DNA from: Gemmatimonas aurantiaca T-27
Lineage (GTDB): Bacteria; Gemmatimonadota; Gemmatimonadetes; Gemmatimonadales; Gemmatimonadaceae
Assembly (NCBI RefSeq): GCF_000010305.1
Contig: NC_012489.1
Location: 2,735,646-2,799,645, forward strand
Direction: 5' to 3'
DNA length: 64,000 nt
How positions within the stretch are numbered: the stretch's first letter is position 1; each line of letters opens with the position of its first letter. The notes under the pieces were generated by a model that had not been told where the DNA came from, did no database searches, and was given only the letters and a program-made list of their open reading frames with translations. Below are positions 27,395-35,891 of the stretch, in pieces. Made by a program: the position numbers and the translations under genes.

Positions 27395-28834
27395 GTGAAA
27401 CTCACCCAGCGGATCGTCCTGAACGCCTTCGTGGTCGCGACGGTGTTGATGGCGATCGTGCTGGTGACGGTGGAACGCCGCGTGACCGAGCGGGTGCGCG
27501 CCGAAGGGCCGATTGCGGGTGCAACATCGGCGCAGTCGTCTGATGAAATGCTGGCCGCCATTCGCCGCGATATCGTGATCGCCGGATTCGCGGCACTGCT
27601 GGTGGGGGTTGTGCTGGCGCAGGTGCTGGCGCGGCCGGTGGCGCGCCCCATCGAAGAATTGCGTGATGTCGCCCGCGGCCTCGCGGCCGGCGATCTCACA
27701 CAACGGCCCTCGCACGAGATTGCCGGTGGTGAAGTTGGCGACCTCGCCGACGCGCTGCGTCTCCTGGCCGAGCAGCTCGACGCGCGTCTGCAACTGTTGC
27801 ATGCGGAAGAGGCATTGTTGGTGGCGCTCACCGAATCGCTCAACGAGGGTGTGGCCGCGGTGGATGCCCGGCAGCGGGTCGTGCGCATCAACGAGACGGG
27901 GCGGCAGCTATTGCGGCTCAAGGAGCCGGTGCCCTTCCCGGCCGACTATCTCCCACGCGAGCGGATGCTGCGCGAGGCACTGGCGGCGGCGCTGGCTGGC
28001 ACGATCGCGGCGCCCAGTGAAATCCGCGTCGACGACCGCACCCTGTCGCTTACGGCGCGTCCACTCCCAGACGGCGGAGCGGTACTCGCTCTGTACGATC
28101 TCACGCCGGTGCGTCGTCTCGAGGCGGTGCGCCGTGACTTCGTGGCCAACGTCTCGCATGAACTGCGTACGCCGCTCACGGTGATCGGCGGTTTCGTGGA
28201 GACGCTACAGGACGAACAGCTACCGCCAGAACTTCGCACGCAGTTCCTGCAGATGGTGGACGCCAGCGTGCGGCGCATGCAGCGCATCGTCGACGATCTG
28301 CTCGATCTGTCACGGATCGAATCGGGCGGTTGGTTGCCCAACCCGATCGAACTGGACGTAGCGGTGCTCGCCGCCGAGATCATCGCACCACTCGAGCGCC
28401 CGGCGGCCGCCAAAGGCGTCGCGTTGCACGTCGAGATCGCGCCCGGCGCCGAGCGTGTATACGCCGATCCCACGGCCGCGCGCCAGATTCTCACGAACCT
28501 GGCGGAGAATGCGTTGCGACACACCCCCACCGGGAGCGTCACGCTGCTGGCGTCACCCGCAGAGGGTGGTGTATGGATTGGCGTGCGAGACACCGGCGTG
28601 GGAATTGGCGCAGAACACCTGCCGCGCATCTTCGAGCGCTTCTATCGCGCGGATCCGGCCCGCTCCCGGGAAGCCGGCGGCACCGGGCTGGGGCTCTCCA
28701 TCGTGCGGCACCTGACCGAAGCACACGGTGGACGCGTGCGGGCCGACAGCACGCTGCATGTGGGTACCACGATTCAGGCGTGGTTACCCAAGGCGGAATC
28801 AGGCACGGAGACGGAGCCGGTCGCAGGATCTTGA
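27395..28834 (+). CDS. phoR: PhoR-type sensor histidine kinase
   Basis: A 479-residue membrane kinase. The GTG at 27395 gives a normal N-terminal transmembrane helix (QRIVLNAFVVATVLMAIVLV) and avoids the 41-base overlap with phoB that a longer frame would create. A second helix lies near 68-88, then HAMP (about 88-140), a PAS-like domain (about 145-235), the dimerisation helix with phosphorylated His255 (SHELRTP), and an HATPase domain with NLAENALRHTP, DTGVGI and GGTGLGLSI. The periplasmic loop is short (about 40 residues), as in PhoR, which senses through the Pst-PhoU complex. It ends before a hairpin facing the sirtuin gene. Confidence 0.9.
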   Translation: MKLTQRIVLNAFVVATVLMAIVLVTVERRVTERVRAEGPIAGATSAQSSDEMLAAIRRDIVIAGFAALLVGVVLAQVLARPVARPIEELRDVARGLAAGDLTQRPSHEIAGGEVGDLADALRLLAEQLDARLQLLHAEEALLVALTESLNEGVAAVDARQRVVRINETGRQLLRLKEPVPFPADYLPRERMLREALAAALAGTIAAPSEIRVDDRTLSLTARPLPDGGAVLALYDLTPVRRLEAVRRDFVANVSHELRTPLTVIGGFVETLQDEQLPPELRTQFLQMVDASVRRMQRIVDDLLDLSRIESGGWLPNPIELDVAVLAAEIIAPLERPAAAKGVALHVEIAPGAERVYADPTAARQILTNLAENALRHTPTGSVTLLASPAEGGVWIGVRDTGVGIGAEHLPRIFERFYRADPARSREAGGTGLGLSIVRHLTEAHGGRVRADSTLHVGTTIQAWLPKAESGTETEPVAGS

Positions 28835-28848
28835 GGGGGATCCGTGCG

Positions 28849-28868
28849 GCTGGTATGGGCTGGTATGG
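28849..28868. repeat. 10-bp tandem direct repeat
   Basis: GCTGGTATGG occurs twice head to tail, 15 nt after the phoR stop. Significance unknown; it may be a slippage duplication. Confidence 0.5.
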
Positions 28869-28888
28869 GAGTGGCGGACAGCTATGGA

Positions 28889-28907
28889 GGGCCGCCTGCG
28901 GCGGCCC
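28889..28907. terminator. Hairpin between convergent phoR and sirtuin genes
   Basis: GGGCCGCC-TGC-GGCGGCCC is a perfect 8-bp stem. A second copy of the arm (GGCGGCCCCTCC, 28913-28924) can pair with GGAGGGCCGCC at 28887-28897 to form an alternative stem. There is no T run. Confidence 0.5.
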
Positions 28908-28957
28908 CTCTAGGCGGCCCCTCCATCCAGCCGCCCCCCAACTACACGACCAGCGCG

Positions 28958-29797
28958 CTACTCGGCCTGCCGTCTCGGTCGTCGACCCGCGAACGCCTCG
29001 GCGATCAGCCGCGGCAGCATCACACCGGCCGGCCCCTCGATGGGCAGAATGGACGGGCCTTTGCGCTGCCCTTCCATGGTCGGGTTCACCACGATCACCG
29101 TCGCGCCATGGGTGGCCGAGATCCACGGCAACGATGCCGCCGGCTCCACGATGTTGGAGGTGCCCACCGACAGAAATACGTCGCAGGCCACCGCGGCCTC
29201 ACGGGCAGCGCCAAAGGGCCCCATGGGCAGACCCTCCCCGAACCACACCACGTCCGGACGCATCAGCCCACCGCACTGCGGACACTTGGGCACCTCGGCG
29301 GTAGCCTCCTCCGGCGCCGGCACACTGCCGGCACACCCCTGGCTGCAACGGATGTGCATCAGCGAACCGTGCAGACGAATCGGCTCCCGCACTCCCGAAC
29401 GTTCGTGCAAATCGTCCACGTTCTGCGTGACGATCGTGCAATGGGCCACCCGCAACGCCAAGCTGAGAAGCGCGGCGTGCCCGGGATTGGGCTGTGCGGC
29501 CCGCACCATGGCCCGGCGCATCGCATACCACTGCCACACGCGGGAGGGGTGCGACGCAAAGGCCTGCGGGGTCGCCAGCTCCTGCGGCGAGAACTTCGCC
29601 CAGAGCCCGGTCTGGGCTTCACGGAAGGTCGGAATTCCGCTTTCCGCAGAGATCCCGGCACCGGTCAGGACGCAGACATGCTCCGCCGCCCGCAGCGCCT
29701 TGGCCGCCACGGATAGGGCTTCAGCACGGGTCTGGGGATCGGTCGGCGGCGGCGACGCGACACGCCGGCGATGGGGGGTCGGATCAGGGGGCACCAT
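28958..29797 (-). CDS. cobB: Sirtuin NAD-dependent protein deacylase (CobB-like)
   Basis: A 279-residue class III deacylase that removes acetyl or succinyl groups from lysines using NAD. Motifs: GAGISAESGIPTFR (46-59), TQNVDDLHERSG, the catalytic His in LHGSLMHIRC, a four-cysteine zinc site (RCSQGC and CPQCGG), PDVVWFGE and VGTSNIVEP. The Tyr-x-x-Arg pair in WYAMRRAM marks the SIRT5/CobB type, which accepts succinyl- and malonyl-lysine. I use ATG at 29797; a longer frame to 29941 adds 48 residues without family similarity. It stands alone, facing phoR, with the receptor gene divergent upstream. Confidence 0.92.
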   Translation of the reverse strand: MVPPDPTPHRRRVASPPPTDPQTRAEALSVAAKALRAAEHVCVLTGAGISAESGIPTFREAQTGLWAKFSPQELATPQAFASHPSRVWQWYAMRRAMVRAAQPNPGHAALLSLALRVAHCTIVTQNVDDLHERSGVREPIRLHGSLMHIRCSQGCAGSVPAPEEATAEVPKCPQCGGLMRPDVVWFGEGLPMGPFGAAREAAVACDVFLSVGTSNIVEPAASLPWISATHGATVIVVNPTMEGQRKGPSILPIEGPAGVMLPRLIAEAFAGRRPRRQAE

Positions 29798-29930
29798 AAG
29801 GTCGCCGACTATACAACACGGGCCCCGCCTGCACCAGAAGGAAACCACCAGAAATGTGACGCATCCGTTCCGTCCGTCGGAAATGCCCGGTTGGCACCGG
29901 AACGCCCTTGCCGCGCCGGCCGGCCCCCGA

Positions 29931-29963
29931 GGCTGTGACACATTCGTTGCACAGCCGTGAGTT
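29931..29963 (+). promoter_or_regulatory. Pho-box-like repeats and dyad upstream of the TonB receptor
   Basis: Three heptamers start at 11-bp steps: GTGACAC (29935), GTTGCAC (29946) and GTGAGTT (29957). That is the periodicity of PhoB boxes, read as the complement of CTGTCAC-like units. The same bases form a dyad GGCTGTG-N12-CACAGCC (29931-29956). It lies 92 nt before the receptor start. Confidence 0.4.
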
Positions 29964-30054
29964 GTTCGAAACCTGGGTCACGGAGCTTTGGGACATCCGG
30001 CGTCGGTCGACCGACCGCGTCGCTCAGTTTGTCTCCTCTGTCTCCACGTATCTC

Positions 30055-32856
30055 ATGCGGACCAAGGCTTACGCACTGCACCGTGTTGCGCGTCATCTGA
30101 TGCTGGCGATCACGGCGGCCGTCGTTACCACCGTCGTCCCCACGCAGCTTCGCTCGCAAGCCGCCACCGCCGCCCCCGCGGCCGATGCACAGACCGGTCG
30201 CCTCACCGGTCGCATCGTCGATGCGACCACAGGTCAGGGCATCACGGCGGCCCAGATCCAGATTGTCGGCACGGGACTCGGTATCCAGTCCGGCGTGGAC
30301 GGCCGCTACACCATCGTACGTGTGCCCGCAGGCACAGTGACCCTACAGGTGCGGCGCATCGGGTACGGCCCGAAGACGATTACCGGCCTGATCGTGCCCG
30401 CCAACGGCACCATCGAGCAGGATGTGTCGCTCTCCAGCGCCGATGTACAACTGGCCGCCGTCAGCGTCACAGCGACCAAGGAAAAGGGCACCGTCTCGGA
30501 AGCCCTCAACCAGCAGAAGAACGCCACGAATGTGGTGAACGCCATCACCGCCGAACAGATCGCCCGCAGCCCGGACAGCGATGCGGCGCAGGCCGCGCAG
30601 CGCGTGAGCGGCGTGACCGTGCAGGACGGCAAGTATCTGCAGGTGCGTGGTCTTGGTGAGCGTTACACCACCGCGTCGCTCAATGGCGCCCGCATTCCGA
30701 GCCCGGAACCCGAGCGCAAAGTGGTGCCGCTCGATCTGTTCCCGGCCGGTCTGCTGCAGGACGTAACCACCAGCAAGACGTTCACCCCCGACCAGCCCGG
30801 CGATTTTGCCGGCGCGAACGTGAACATCCGCACGCGTGAATTCCCGGCACGTCGCCAGATCAACTACACGACCTCGGTCGGTGCGAACAATCTGGTGCGT
30901 GGCCAGACGCTGCCCTTCGCCCCGCGCGCAGGCGGAGAACTGTTCGGCATGGCGTCGAGCTCACGTCGCATCCCCGATGCGATCTCGCAGGCCAACTTCA
31001 TGTCCAACATCCCGCAGTCGGTATACAACCAGATGGCGCTGGAACAGCGCAATGTCTGGAATGCCACACCGCGGAAGGGCGCGATGAATGGTTCCTTCGG
31101 TGCCTCCACCGGCGGCAACACCATCCTCGGCCGCCGCGTCGGCTACGTGCTGAGCGCCAACTACGGCTATTCGGAAGAAGTGCGCGCCAATGAACGCTTC
31201 GCCGTAGGCAATCAGGGTCCGAACAACACCGTCGTACCGCTGACCCAGGTGGAAGGCCAGACGGGCCGCTCGAGCATCCAGTGGGGCGGCATCGCGAACT
31301 TCTCCACCATCGTGGGCAAGGGCAATCGTTTCTCGCTCAACACCACCGCCACGCGCAGCGCCGACAACGAAGCCCGCATCGATCGTGGTTTCGACGAGAA
31401 CCTCGCCGACAGCATCGCCCGCACCACGCTGCGTTATGTCGAACGTTCCGTCGCCACGGCAAACCTGCAGGGCGAACATCAGCTCAGCGAACGCAACAAG
31501 ACGGCGTGGTCGGCCACGTATGCCAACACGTCGCGCAAGGAACCGGATCGCTCGGACATCGTCTACTCGCGCGACGGCACCGGCAAGTACTCGCTGCTCT
31601 CGTCGCTCGACGGCGCGCGCCGCCTGTACTTCGACCTGCAGGAAAACAACGCGACCGCTCAGTTCGATCACACGATGAACATCGGAGCGATCGCAAACCA
31701 GAACGTCGTCAAGTTCGGCGCGTACATGCGGTCCACCGACCGCACGGCGCAGGCGCCGATCTACGCCTTCCTCTCGCGGGCCGACGAAAGCATCCGTACG
31801 CAGAACCCCGATGTGATCTTCGGTGCCGGCCAGGCGTGCGCGAACTGCTCGCTCATCAATGTGCAACCCATCGGCCAGGCGGGTTCGTACACCGCCTCCG
31901 ATCGCACCACCGCGGGGTACCTGATGACCGATTGGGGCCTCGGTAGCCGAGTGCGTGTCATCGCCGGTGCACGCGTGGAGCAGGCCGACATCAACGTGCA
32001 GTCGAGCACGCAGGGTGGCTTCACCGCAGTGGCCGATCTCAAGAACACCGACGTGCTGCCGTCCCTGTTGCTCAACACCCGCCTGACCGACAACCAGAAC
32101 CTGCGCTTCGGTATCACGCGCACGCTGGCCCGCCCGGAATACCGTGAACTCGCGCCGGTGACGTTCCGCGACGTGCTGGGCGGCGTGTCGGTGACGGGCA
32201 ACGACAAGCTCGTGCGCTCGCTGATCGACAACTACGACCTGCGTTGGGAAGCCTTCCCGACACCGGGCGAAGTGTTCAGCATCGGCGTGTTTGCGAAGCG
32301 CTTCGATCGTCCGATCGAACGCGTGGAATCGGCCACGTCGGGCGCGTACCAGGCGCGTTTCCAGAACGCCCTGCAGGCCGTGAACCTCGGCGTCGAACTC
32401 GAAGCCCGGAAGTCGCTGGCGATGTTTGGTGAATGGGCCGCACCGTTCACCGCCTTCAGCAACGTGACCCTGATGCGTTCGTCGGTGGACCTCGACACGC
32501 TGCAGGGCCTCACCGTCACCGACAAGACGCGCCGCCTGGTGGGTCAGGCGCCGTATGTGGTGAACGCCGGTCTCTCGTATTCGAACCTGTCGGGCAGCAC
32601 CAATGCCACCGTGTTGTACAACGTGGTCGGTGAGCGCATCTACGCCGCCGGTGTGTTGCCACTGCCGAACATTGTCGAGATGCCACGCCATGTGGTGGAC
32701 ATGTCGTTGCGCTTCCCGGTGTGGGGCAGCCTGACCGGTCGGGTGGACGCCCGCAACATCCTCGATGCGCGCTACCGCTTCATGCAGGGCAACCTCGAGC
32801 GCGAAGGCTACAACGCCGGCCGCAACTTCTCGATGGGCTTCTCCTGGCGTCAGTAA
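30055..32856 (+). CDS. TonB-dependent outer-membrane receptor
   Basis: A 933-residue outer-membrane transporter. A signal peptide (RHLMLAITAAVVTTVVPTQL) is followed by a carboxypeptidase-regulatory-like beta-sandwich (about 45-130: GRLTGRIVDATTGQGITAAQI), a plug domain (about 135-270: QRVSGVTVQDGKYLQVRGLGERYTT) and a 22-strand-type barrel ending in an aromatic-rich C-terminus (NFSMGFSWRQ). The plug phrase 'LDLFPAGLLQDVTTSKTFTPDQPGDFAG' is typical of a receptor group related to OMP/Oar and TonB receptors paired with lipoproteins. The start at 30055 gives the signal peptide. The substrate is not readable. Position before pst suggests phosphate or phosphorylated compounds (inference). Confidence 0.9.
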   Translation: MRTKAYALHRVARHLMLAITAAVVTTVVPTQLRSQAATAAPAADAQTGRLTGRIVDATTGQGITAAQIQIVGTGLGIQSGVDGRYTIVRVPAGTVTLQVRRIGYGPKTITGLIVPANGTIEQDVSLSSADVQLAAVSVTATKEKGTVSEALNQQKNATNVVNAITAEQIARSPDSDAAQAAQRVSGVTVQDGKYLQVRGLGERYTTASLNGARIPSPEPERKVVPLDLFPAGLLQDVTTSKTFTPDQPGDFAGANVNIRTREFPARRQINYTTSVGANNLVRGQTLPFAPRAGGELFGMASSSRRIPDAISQANFMSNIPQSVYNQMALEQRNVWNATPRKGAMNGSFGASTGGNTILGRRVGYVLSANYGYSEEVRANERFAVGNQGPNNTVVPLTQVEGQTGRSSIQWGGIANFSTIVGKGNRFSLNTTATRSADNEARIDRGFDENLADSIARTTLRYVERSVATANLQGEHQLSERNKTAWSATYANTSRKEPDRSDIVYSRDGTGKYSLLSSLDGARRLYFDLQENNATAQFDHTMNIGAIANQNVVKFGAYMRSTDRTAQAPIYAFLSRADESIRTQNPDVIFGAGQACANCSLINVQPIGQAGSYTASDRTTAGYLMTDWGLGSRVRVIAGARVEQADINVQSSTQGGFTAVADLKNTDVLPSLLLNTRLTDNQNLRFGITRTLARPEYRELAPVTFRDVLGGVSVTGNDKLVRSLIDNYDLRWEAFPTPGEVFSIGVFAKRFDRPIERVESATSGAYQARFQNALQAVNLGVELEARKSLAMFGEWAAPFTAFSNVTLMRSSVDLDTLQGLTVTDKTRRLVGQAPYVVNAGLSYSNLSGSTNATVLYNVVGERIYAAGVLPLPNIVEMPRHVVDMSLRFPVWGSLTGRVDARNILDARYRFMQGNLEREGYNAGRNFSMGFSWRQ

Positions 32857-32867
32857 GTCAGGCCGTG

Positions 32868-32895
32868 CCGTGATCACGCCCTGACGTGATCACGG
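32868..32895 (+). terminator. Hairpin after the TonB receptor gene
   Basis: CCGTGATCACG, a 6-nt loop, then CGTGATCACGG: a perfect 11-bp stem 11 nt after the receptor stop, followed by GAAAAC without a T run. Confidence 0.55.
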
Positions 32896-32926
32896 AAAAC
32901 GGTGCGGCTCATCACACGATCGATCA

Positions 32927-32969
32927 CATGGCCCGGCACGGTGACACAACCGTGACCGGGCCATGACGT
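32927..32969 (+). promoter_or_regulatory. Long dyad overlapping 11-bp-spaced GTGAC repeats upstream of the repeat lipoprotein
   Basis: CATGGCCCGGCACGGT (32927-32942) pairs with ACCGTG and CCGGGCCATG (32949-32965) with one bulged base and a 6-nt loop. The right half carries GTGAC/GTGAC/ATGAC at 32941, 32952 and 32963, exactly 11 bp apart. It may be a second terminator, a PhoB-type operator, or both. Confidence 0.4.
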
Positions 32970-33048
32970 TGACGGCACAATGTCTCGCGTTCTTTCGCTT
33001 GCAGCGGATGACTCCCGTTGTCCGCGCCATTTCACTCACTCTCTCGAC

Positions 33049-35061
33049 ATGCAGATGACTTCTTTCGTGCGCCTCCGCGCCATGGCAGTGGCCTTTCTGG
33101 CCATGGGCGCCCTCGCGGCCTGCAGCGACGACGATGATCCGGTGGTGGTGCCCACGACCGGCACGCTGGCCGTCAACGTGAGCGGCCTTCCCGCCGGCAC
33201 CAACGCCGCCGTGACCATCGCGGGGCCGAACGGCTTCTCACAGACCGCGACGGCTTCGACATCGCTGCCGACCGCCGCGATTGGCAGCTACACCGTGACC
33301 GCCGCTTCGGTGACCGCCAGCAGCGTCACGTACAACGCGACGGTGGCCGGTTCGCCGGCCACGGTGACGGGCGGTGGTTCTGCCACGGTGACGGTGACGT
33401 ACACGGCCGCCGCGCCGACGACCGGCACGCTGACGGTGAACGTGACCGGCCTGCCGGCTGGTGTGAATGGCGCGGTGACGGTGACCGGCCCGAACAACTA
33501 CAACCAGACGCTCACCGCCACGAGCACGGCCACCGTCGCGTCGGGCAGCTACACCGTGACGGCCGCGCAGGTGACGAACAACAACGTGCGCTACACCGGC
33601 ACGGTCACCGGTTCACCGGCCACAGTCACGGCCGGCGCCACGACCACGGCGTCGGTGGCCTACGCCGTCGCCGCCAACCCGACGGTGACGTTGAGCGGCT
33701 CGATCGCCGCCAACCGCACGCTCACCGCCGACACGAACTACGTGCTGCGCGGTTTCGTGTACGTCAACAGCGGCGCCACGTTGACCGTGAACGCCGGCAC
33801 CAAGATCGTCGGTGACTCCACCGCACTCGGCTCGGCCCTGTTCATCCTCCGTGGCGCCCGTATCATGGCCAACGGCACGGAAGCGGCGCCGATCGTGTTC
33901 ACGTCGCAGCGCAGCGCCGGCAACCGCTCGCCCGGTGACTGGGGCGGTCTGATCATCGTCGGCAACGCCCGCAACAACCGTACGGGCAACATCATCGTCG
34001 AAGGATCCGATGGCTCGGTGGTTGGTGCGAACCCGGCCGGCGTGGTCTACACCGGTGGTTCGAACGACGCCGACAACAGCGGCACGCTGCGCTACGTGCG
34101 TGTGGAGTTCGCCGGCTATGCGACGCTGCCGGACGCCGAACTCAACTCGTTCACGTTCGCGGCCGTGGGCAGTGGCACGACATTCGAATACCTGCAGTCG
34201 GTGTCGGGCCTGGACGACTCGTTCGAGTGGTTCGGCGGCACGGTCGATGGCAAGTACCTGATCTCCTACGAGTCGGGCGACGATCACTTCGATACGTCGG
34301 AAGGCTATCGTGGCCGGAACCAGTTCCTGATCGCCTACCAGTCCACGTACATCACGCCGCGCGCTGGCGCTGGTGCCGTGTCGGCTGACCCGCAGGGCTT
34401 CGAAGTGGACGGTTGCAACGGTGGTGGCTGCACGGCGCCGGCCGGTGGTAACGCGCAGAGCTCTGGCGCGGCGGATGGCCTGTGGAACATGAACGTGATG
34501 GCCAACTACACGCTGATCGGTGTTGGTGGCACGCAGACCACGCCGGCCAACGGTGGCGTGGGTGTGGTGCTCCGCCGCGGCACGGGTGGTTACTACGTGA
34601 ACGGCGTCATCGCACGCTGGCCGCGTCAGGCGATTTCGATGCGTGACTCCACGACGAACAACCGCTTCCTCGTCGACTCGCTCATCTTCAAGAGCAACTA
34701 CCTCGCCGACAACGGCCTGCAGAACGGTGGTGTGGTGTTCGATCCGACCGGCACGAACTTCGGTCAGCAGTCGGCCTTCACGGCCCGCGGTCAGACCAAC
34801 GAAGTGGCAGCCACGTCGGTGACGGCCGCCAGCCTCTTCGCCGCCCTTCCGGCGGGTTCGGCCACGACGACGGGTGCCAATTTCGATTGGTCGCCGGCCG
34901 CCAGCTCGCCGATCGCCACGGGTGGTCTGAGCACCTTCGCGAATGACCCGCGCATCGCCGCACGCGCCGGCACGTTCATCGCCCCGACCGCCTACCGCGG
35001 CGCTGCGGCACCGGGTGGCGCGAAGTGGTGGGCCAACTGGACGAACTACGCCCGCAACTAA
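33049..35061 (+). CDS. Surface lipoprotein with tandem beta-sandwich repeats and a beta-helix-like region
   Basis: A 670-residue lipoprotein with a clear lipobox (LAAC, Cys25) followed by an acidic SDDDD tether. Two ~85-residue repeats come next (about 37-210), each with TGTL-V-NV-GLPAG, a SYTVTAA strand and GSPATVT. The rest resembles right-handed beta-helix proteins: ADTNYVLRGFVYVNSGATLTV, GDWGGLIIVGNA, NSGTLRYVRVEFAG and GLDDSFEWFGGTVDGKYL. The C-terminus ends in aromatic KWWANWTNYARN. I recognise this layout from lipoproteins encoded beside TonB receptors in several Gram-negative groups; their job is not established to my knowledge. ATG at 33049 or 33055 may be used. A role as partner of the receptor is inferred from adjacency. 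Confidence 0.8.
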   Translation: MQMTSFVRLRAMAVAFLAMGALAACSDDDDPVVVPTTGTLAVNVSGLPAGTNAAVTIAGPNGFSQTATASTSLPTAAIGSYTVTAASVTASSVTYNATVAGSPATVTGGGSATVTVTYTAAAPTTGTLTVNVTGLPAGVNGAVTVTGPNNYNQTLTATSTATVASGSYTVTAAQVTNNNVRYTGTVTGSPATVTAGATTTASVAYAVAANPTVTLSGSIAANRTLTADTNYVLRGFVYVNSGATLTVNAGTKIVGDSTALGSALFILRGARIMANGTEAAPIVFTSQRSAGNRSPGDWGGLIIVGNARNNRTGNIIVEGSDGSVVGANPAGVVYTGGSNDADNSGTLRYVRVEFAGYATLPDAELNSFTFAAVGSGTTFEYLQSVSGLDDSFEWFGGTVDGKYLISYESGDDHFDTSEGYRGRNQFLIAYQSTYITPRAGAGAVSADPQGFEVDGCNGGGCTAPAGGNAQSSGAADGLWNMNVMANYTLIGVGGTQTTPANGGVGVVLRRGTGGYYVNGVIARWPRQAISMRDSTTNNRFLVDSLIFKSNYLADNGLQNGGVVFDPTGTNFGQQSAFTARGQTNEVAATSVTAASLFAALPAGSATTTGANFDWSPAASSPIATGGLSTFANDPRIAARAGTFIAPTAYRGAAAPGGAKWWANWTNYARN

Positions 35062-35075
35062 GGCATAGGCGGACA

Positions 35076-35097
35076 GAGGCGTCACACGTGGCGCCTC
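35076..35097 (+). terminator. Hairpin after the repeat lipoprotein gene
   Basis: GAGGCGTCA-CACG-TGGCGCCTC forms a 9-bp stem with one wobble, 14 nt after the stop. Confidence 0.5.
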
Positions 35098-35146
35098 CGT
35101 CCCCTCGTCACGGCCAGCACGGTCTTGCAGTAACTTTCTGAAGTCC

Positions 35147-35182
35147 GAACGGCCGGTTCCCCACTATGGGCGCCGGCCGTTC
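35147..35182 (+). terminator. Second hairpin just upstream of the pst-cluster lipoprotein
   Basis: GAACGGCCGG and CCGGCCGTTC form a perfect 10-bp stem with a 16-nt loop, ending 17 nt before the next ATG. A TACTGT that may be a -10 box follows at once (35184-35189). The hairpin closely resembles the one at 10322-10355. Confidence 0.5.
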
Positions 35183-35199
35183 GTACTGTACCACCAACG

Positions 35200-35889
35200 A
35201 TGAAGACTCCGATGCGCTTTCTGTTCAGCACCACACGCTCCATGACCGCGGCCACCGCAACGGCGGCAACGGCGGCGATCCTCGCATTGCTCACGGCGAC
35301 GGCCTGCACTTCGGCCGAACAGTCGCCGGCCGATCAGGCGGCCAAAGACCAGGCCGCCCATGTGCAGGATGTCGTCGCGGCTGGTGGCGTGGTGGATTCC
35401 ATCCTGCCCATTGCCGAACATCTGCGGCGATTCCGTGCTGAGTTGCCAGTGGTGGACAGCCTGCAGCAGGCCAGCCCGTCGCTCGAGGCCCTGGTGGCGC
35501 GCCTTGCCCGTGCAGTGAGCACCAATGACACCACGGATCTCAATGCGATGGTGCTCAATCGACAGGAATTTGCGTATCTGTATTATCCCGATTCGCCGAT
35601 GAGCAAGCCGCCCTACGAGGCGCCTCCCGAGCTGCTGTGGGGACAGATCCTGGCGTCATCGGACAAAGGCGCTCGCCAACTCGTGAACCGATTGGGTGGC
35701 AGCACCATCACGGTCAGCAAGTTGCGCTGCCCCGCGGCCGCTGACACCGTGGGACACAACCTCGTGCACGCACGCTGTGAAGTGCAGTTTTCGGCACCGG
35801 GCAAGCCGATGCTCGAAGGCAACCTGTTCGGCAGCGTGATCGAACGTGATGGACGATTCAAGTTCATGGGCTTCGCCAACCGCATCTGA
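35200..35889 (+). CDS. Hypothetical lipoprotein heading the pst operon
   Basis: A 229-residue exported protein that I do not recognise. The N-terminus has a long Ala- and Thr-rich signal ending in ATAC (a weak lipobox, Cys36), so it is probably a lipoprotein. The mature part contains a helical stretch (VQDVVAAGGVVDSILPIAEHLRRFRAELP) and a mixed region with YLYYPDSPMSKPPYEAPPELLW. Two cysteines (KLRCPAAAD, HARCEVQF) could form a disulfide. It ends 2 nt before the pstS ATG, so it is certainly co-translated with the phosphate transporter. A role in phosphate capture or assembly of PstS is possible but not shown. Confidence 0.75.
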   Translation: MKTPMRFLFSTTRSMTAATATAATAAILALLTATACTSAEQSPADQAAKDQAAHVQDVVAAGGVVDSILPIAEHLRRFRAELPVVDSLQQASPSLEALVARLARAVSTNDTTDLNAMVLNRQEFAYLYYPDSPMSKPPYEAPPELLWGQILASSDKGARQLVNRLGGSTITVSKLRCPAAADTVGHNLVHARCEVQFSAPGKPMLEGNLFGSVIERDGRFKFMGFANRI

Positions 35890-35891
35890 CC

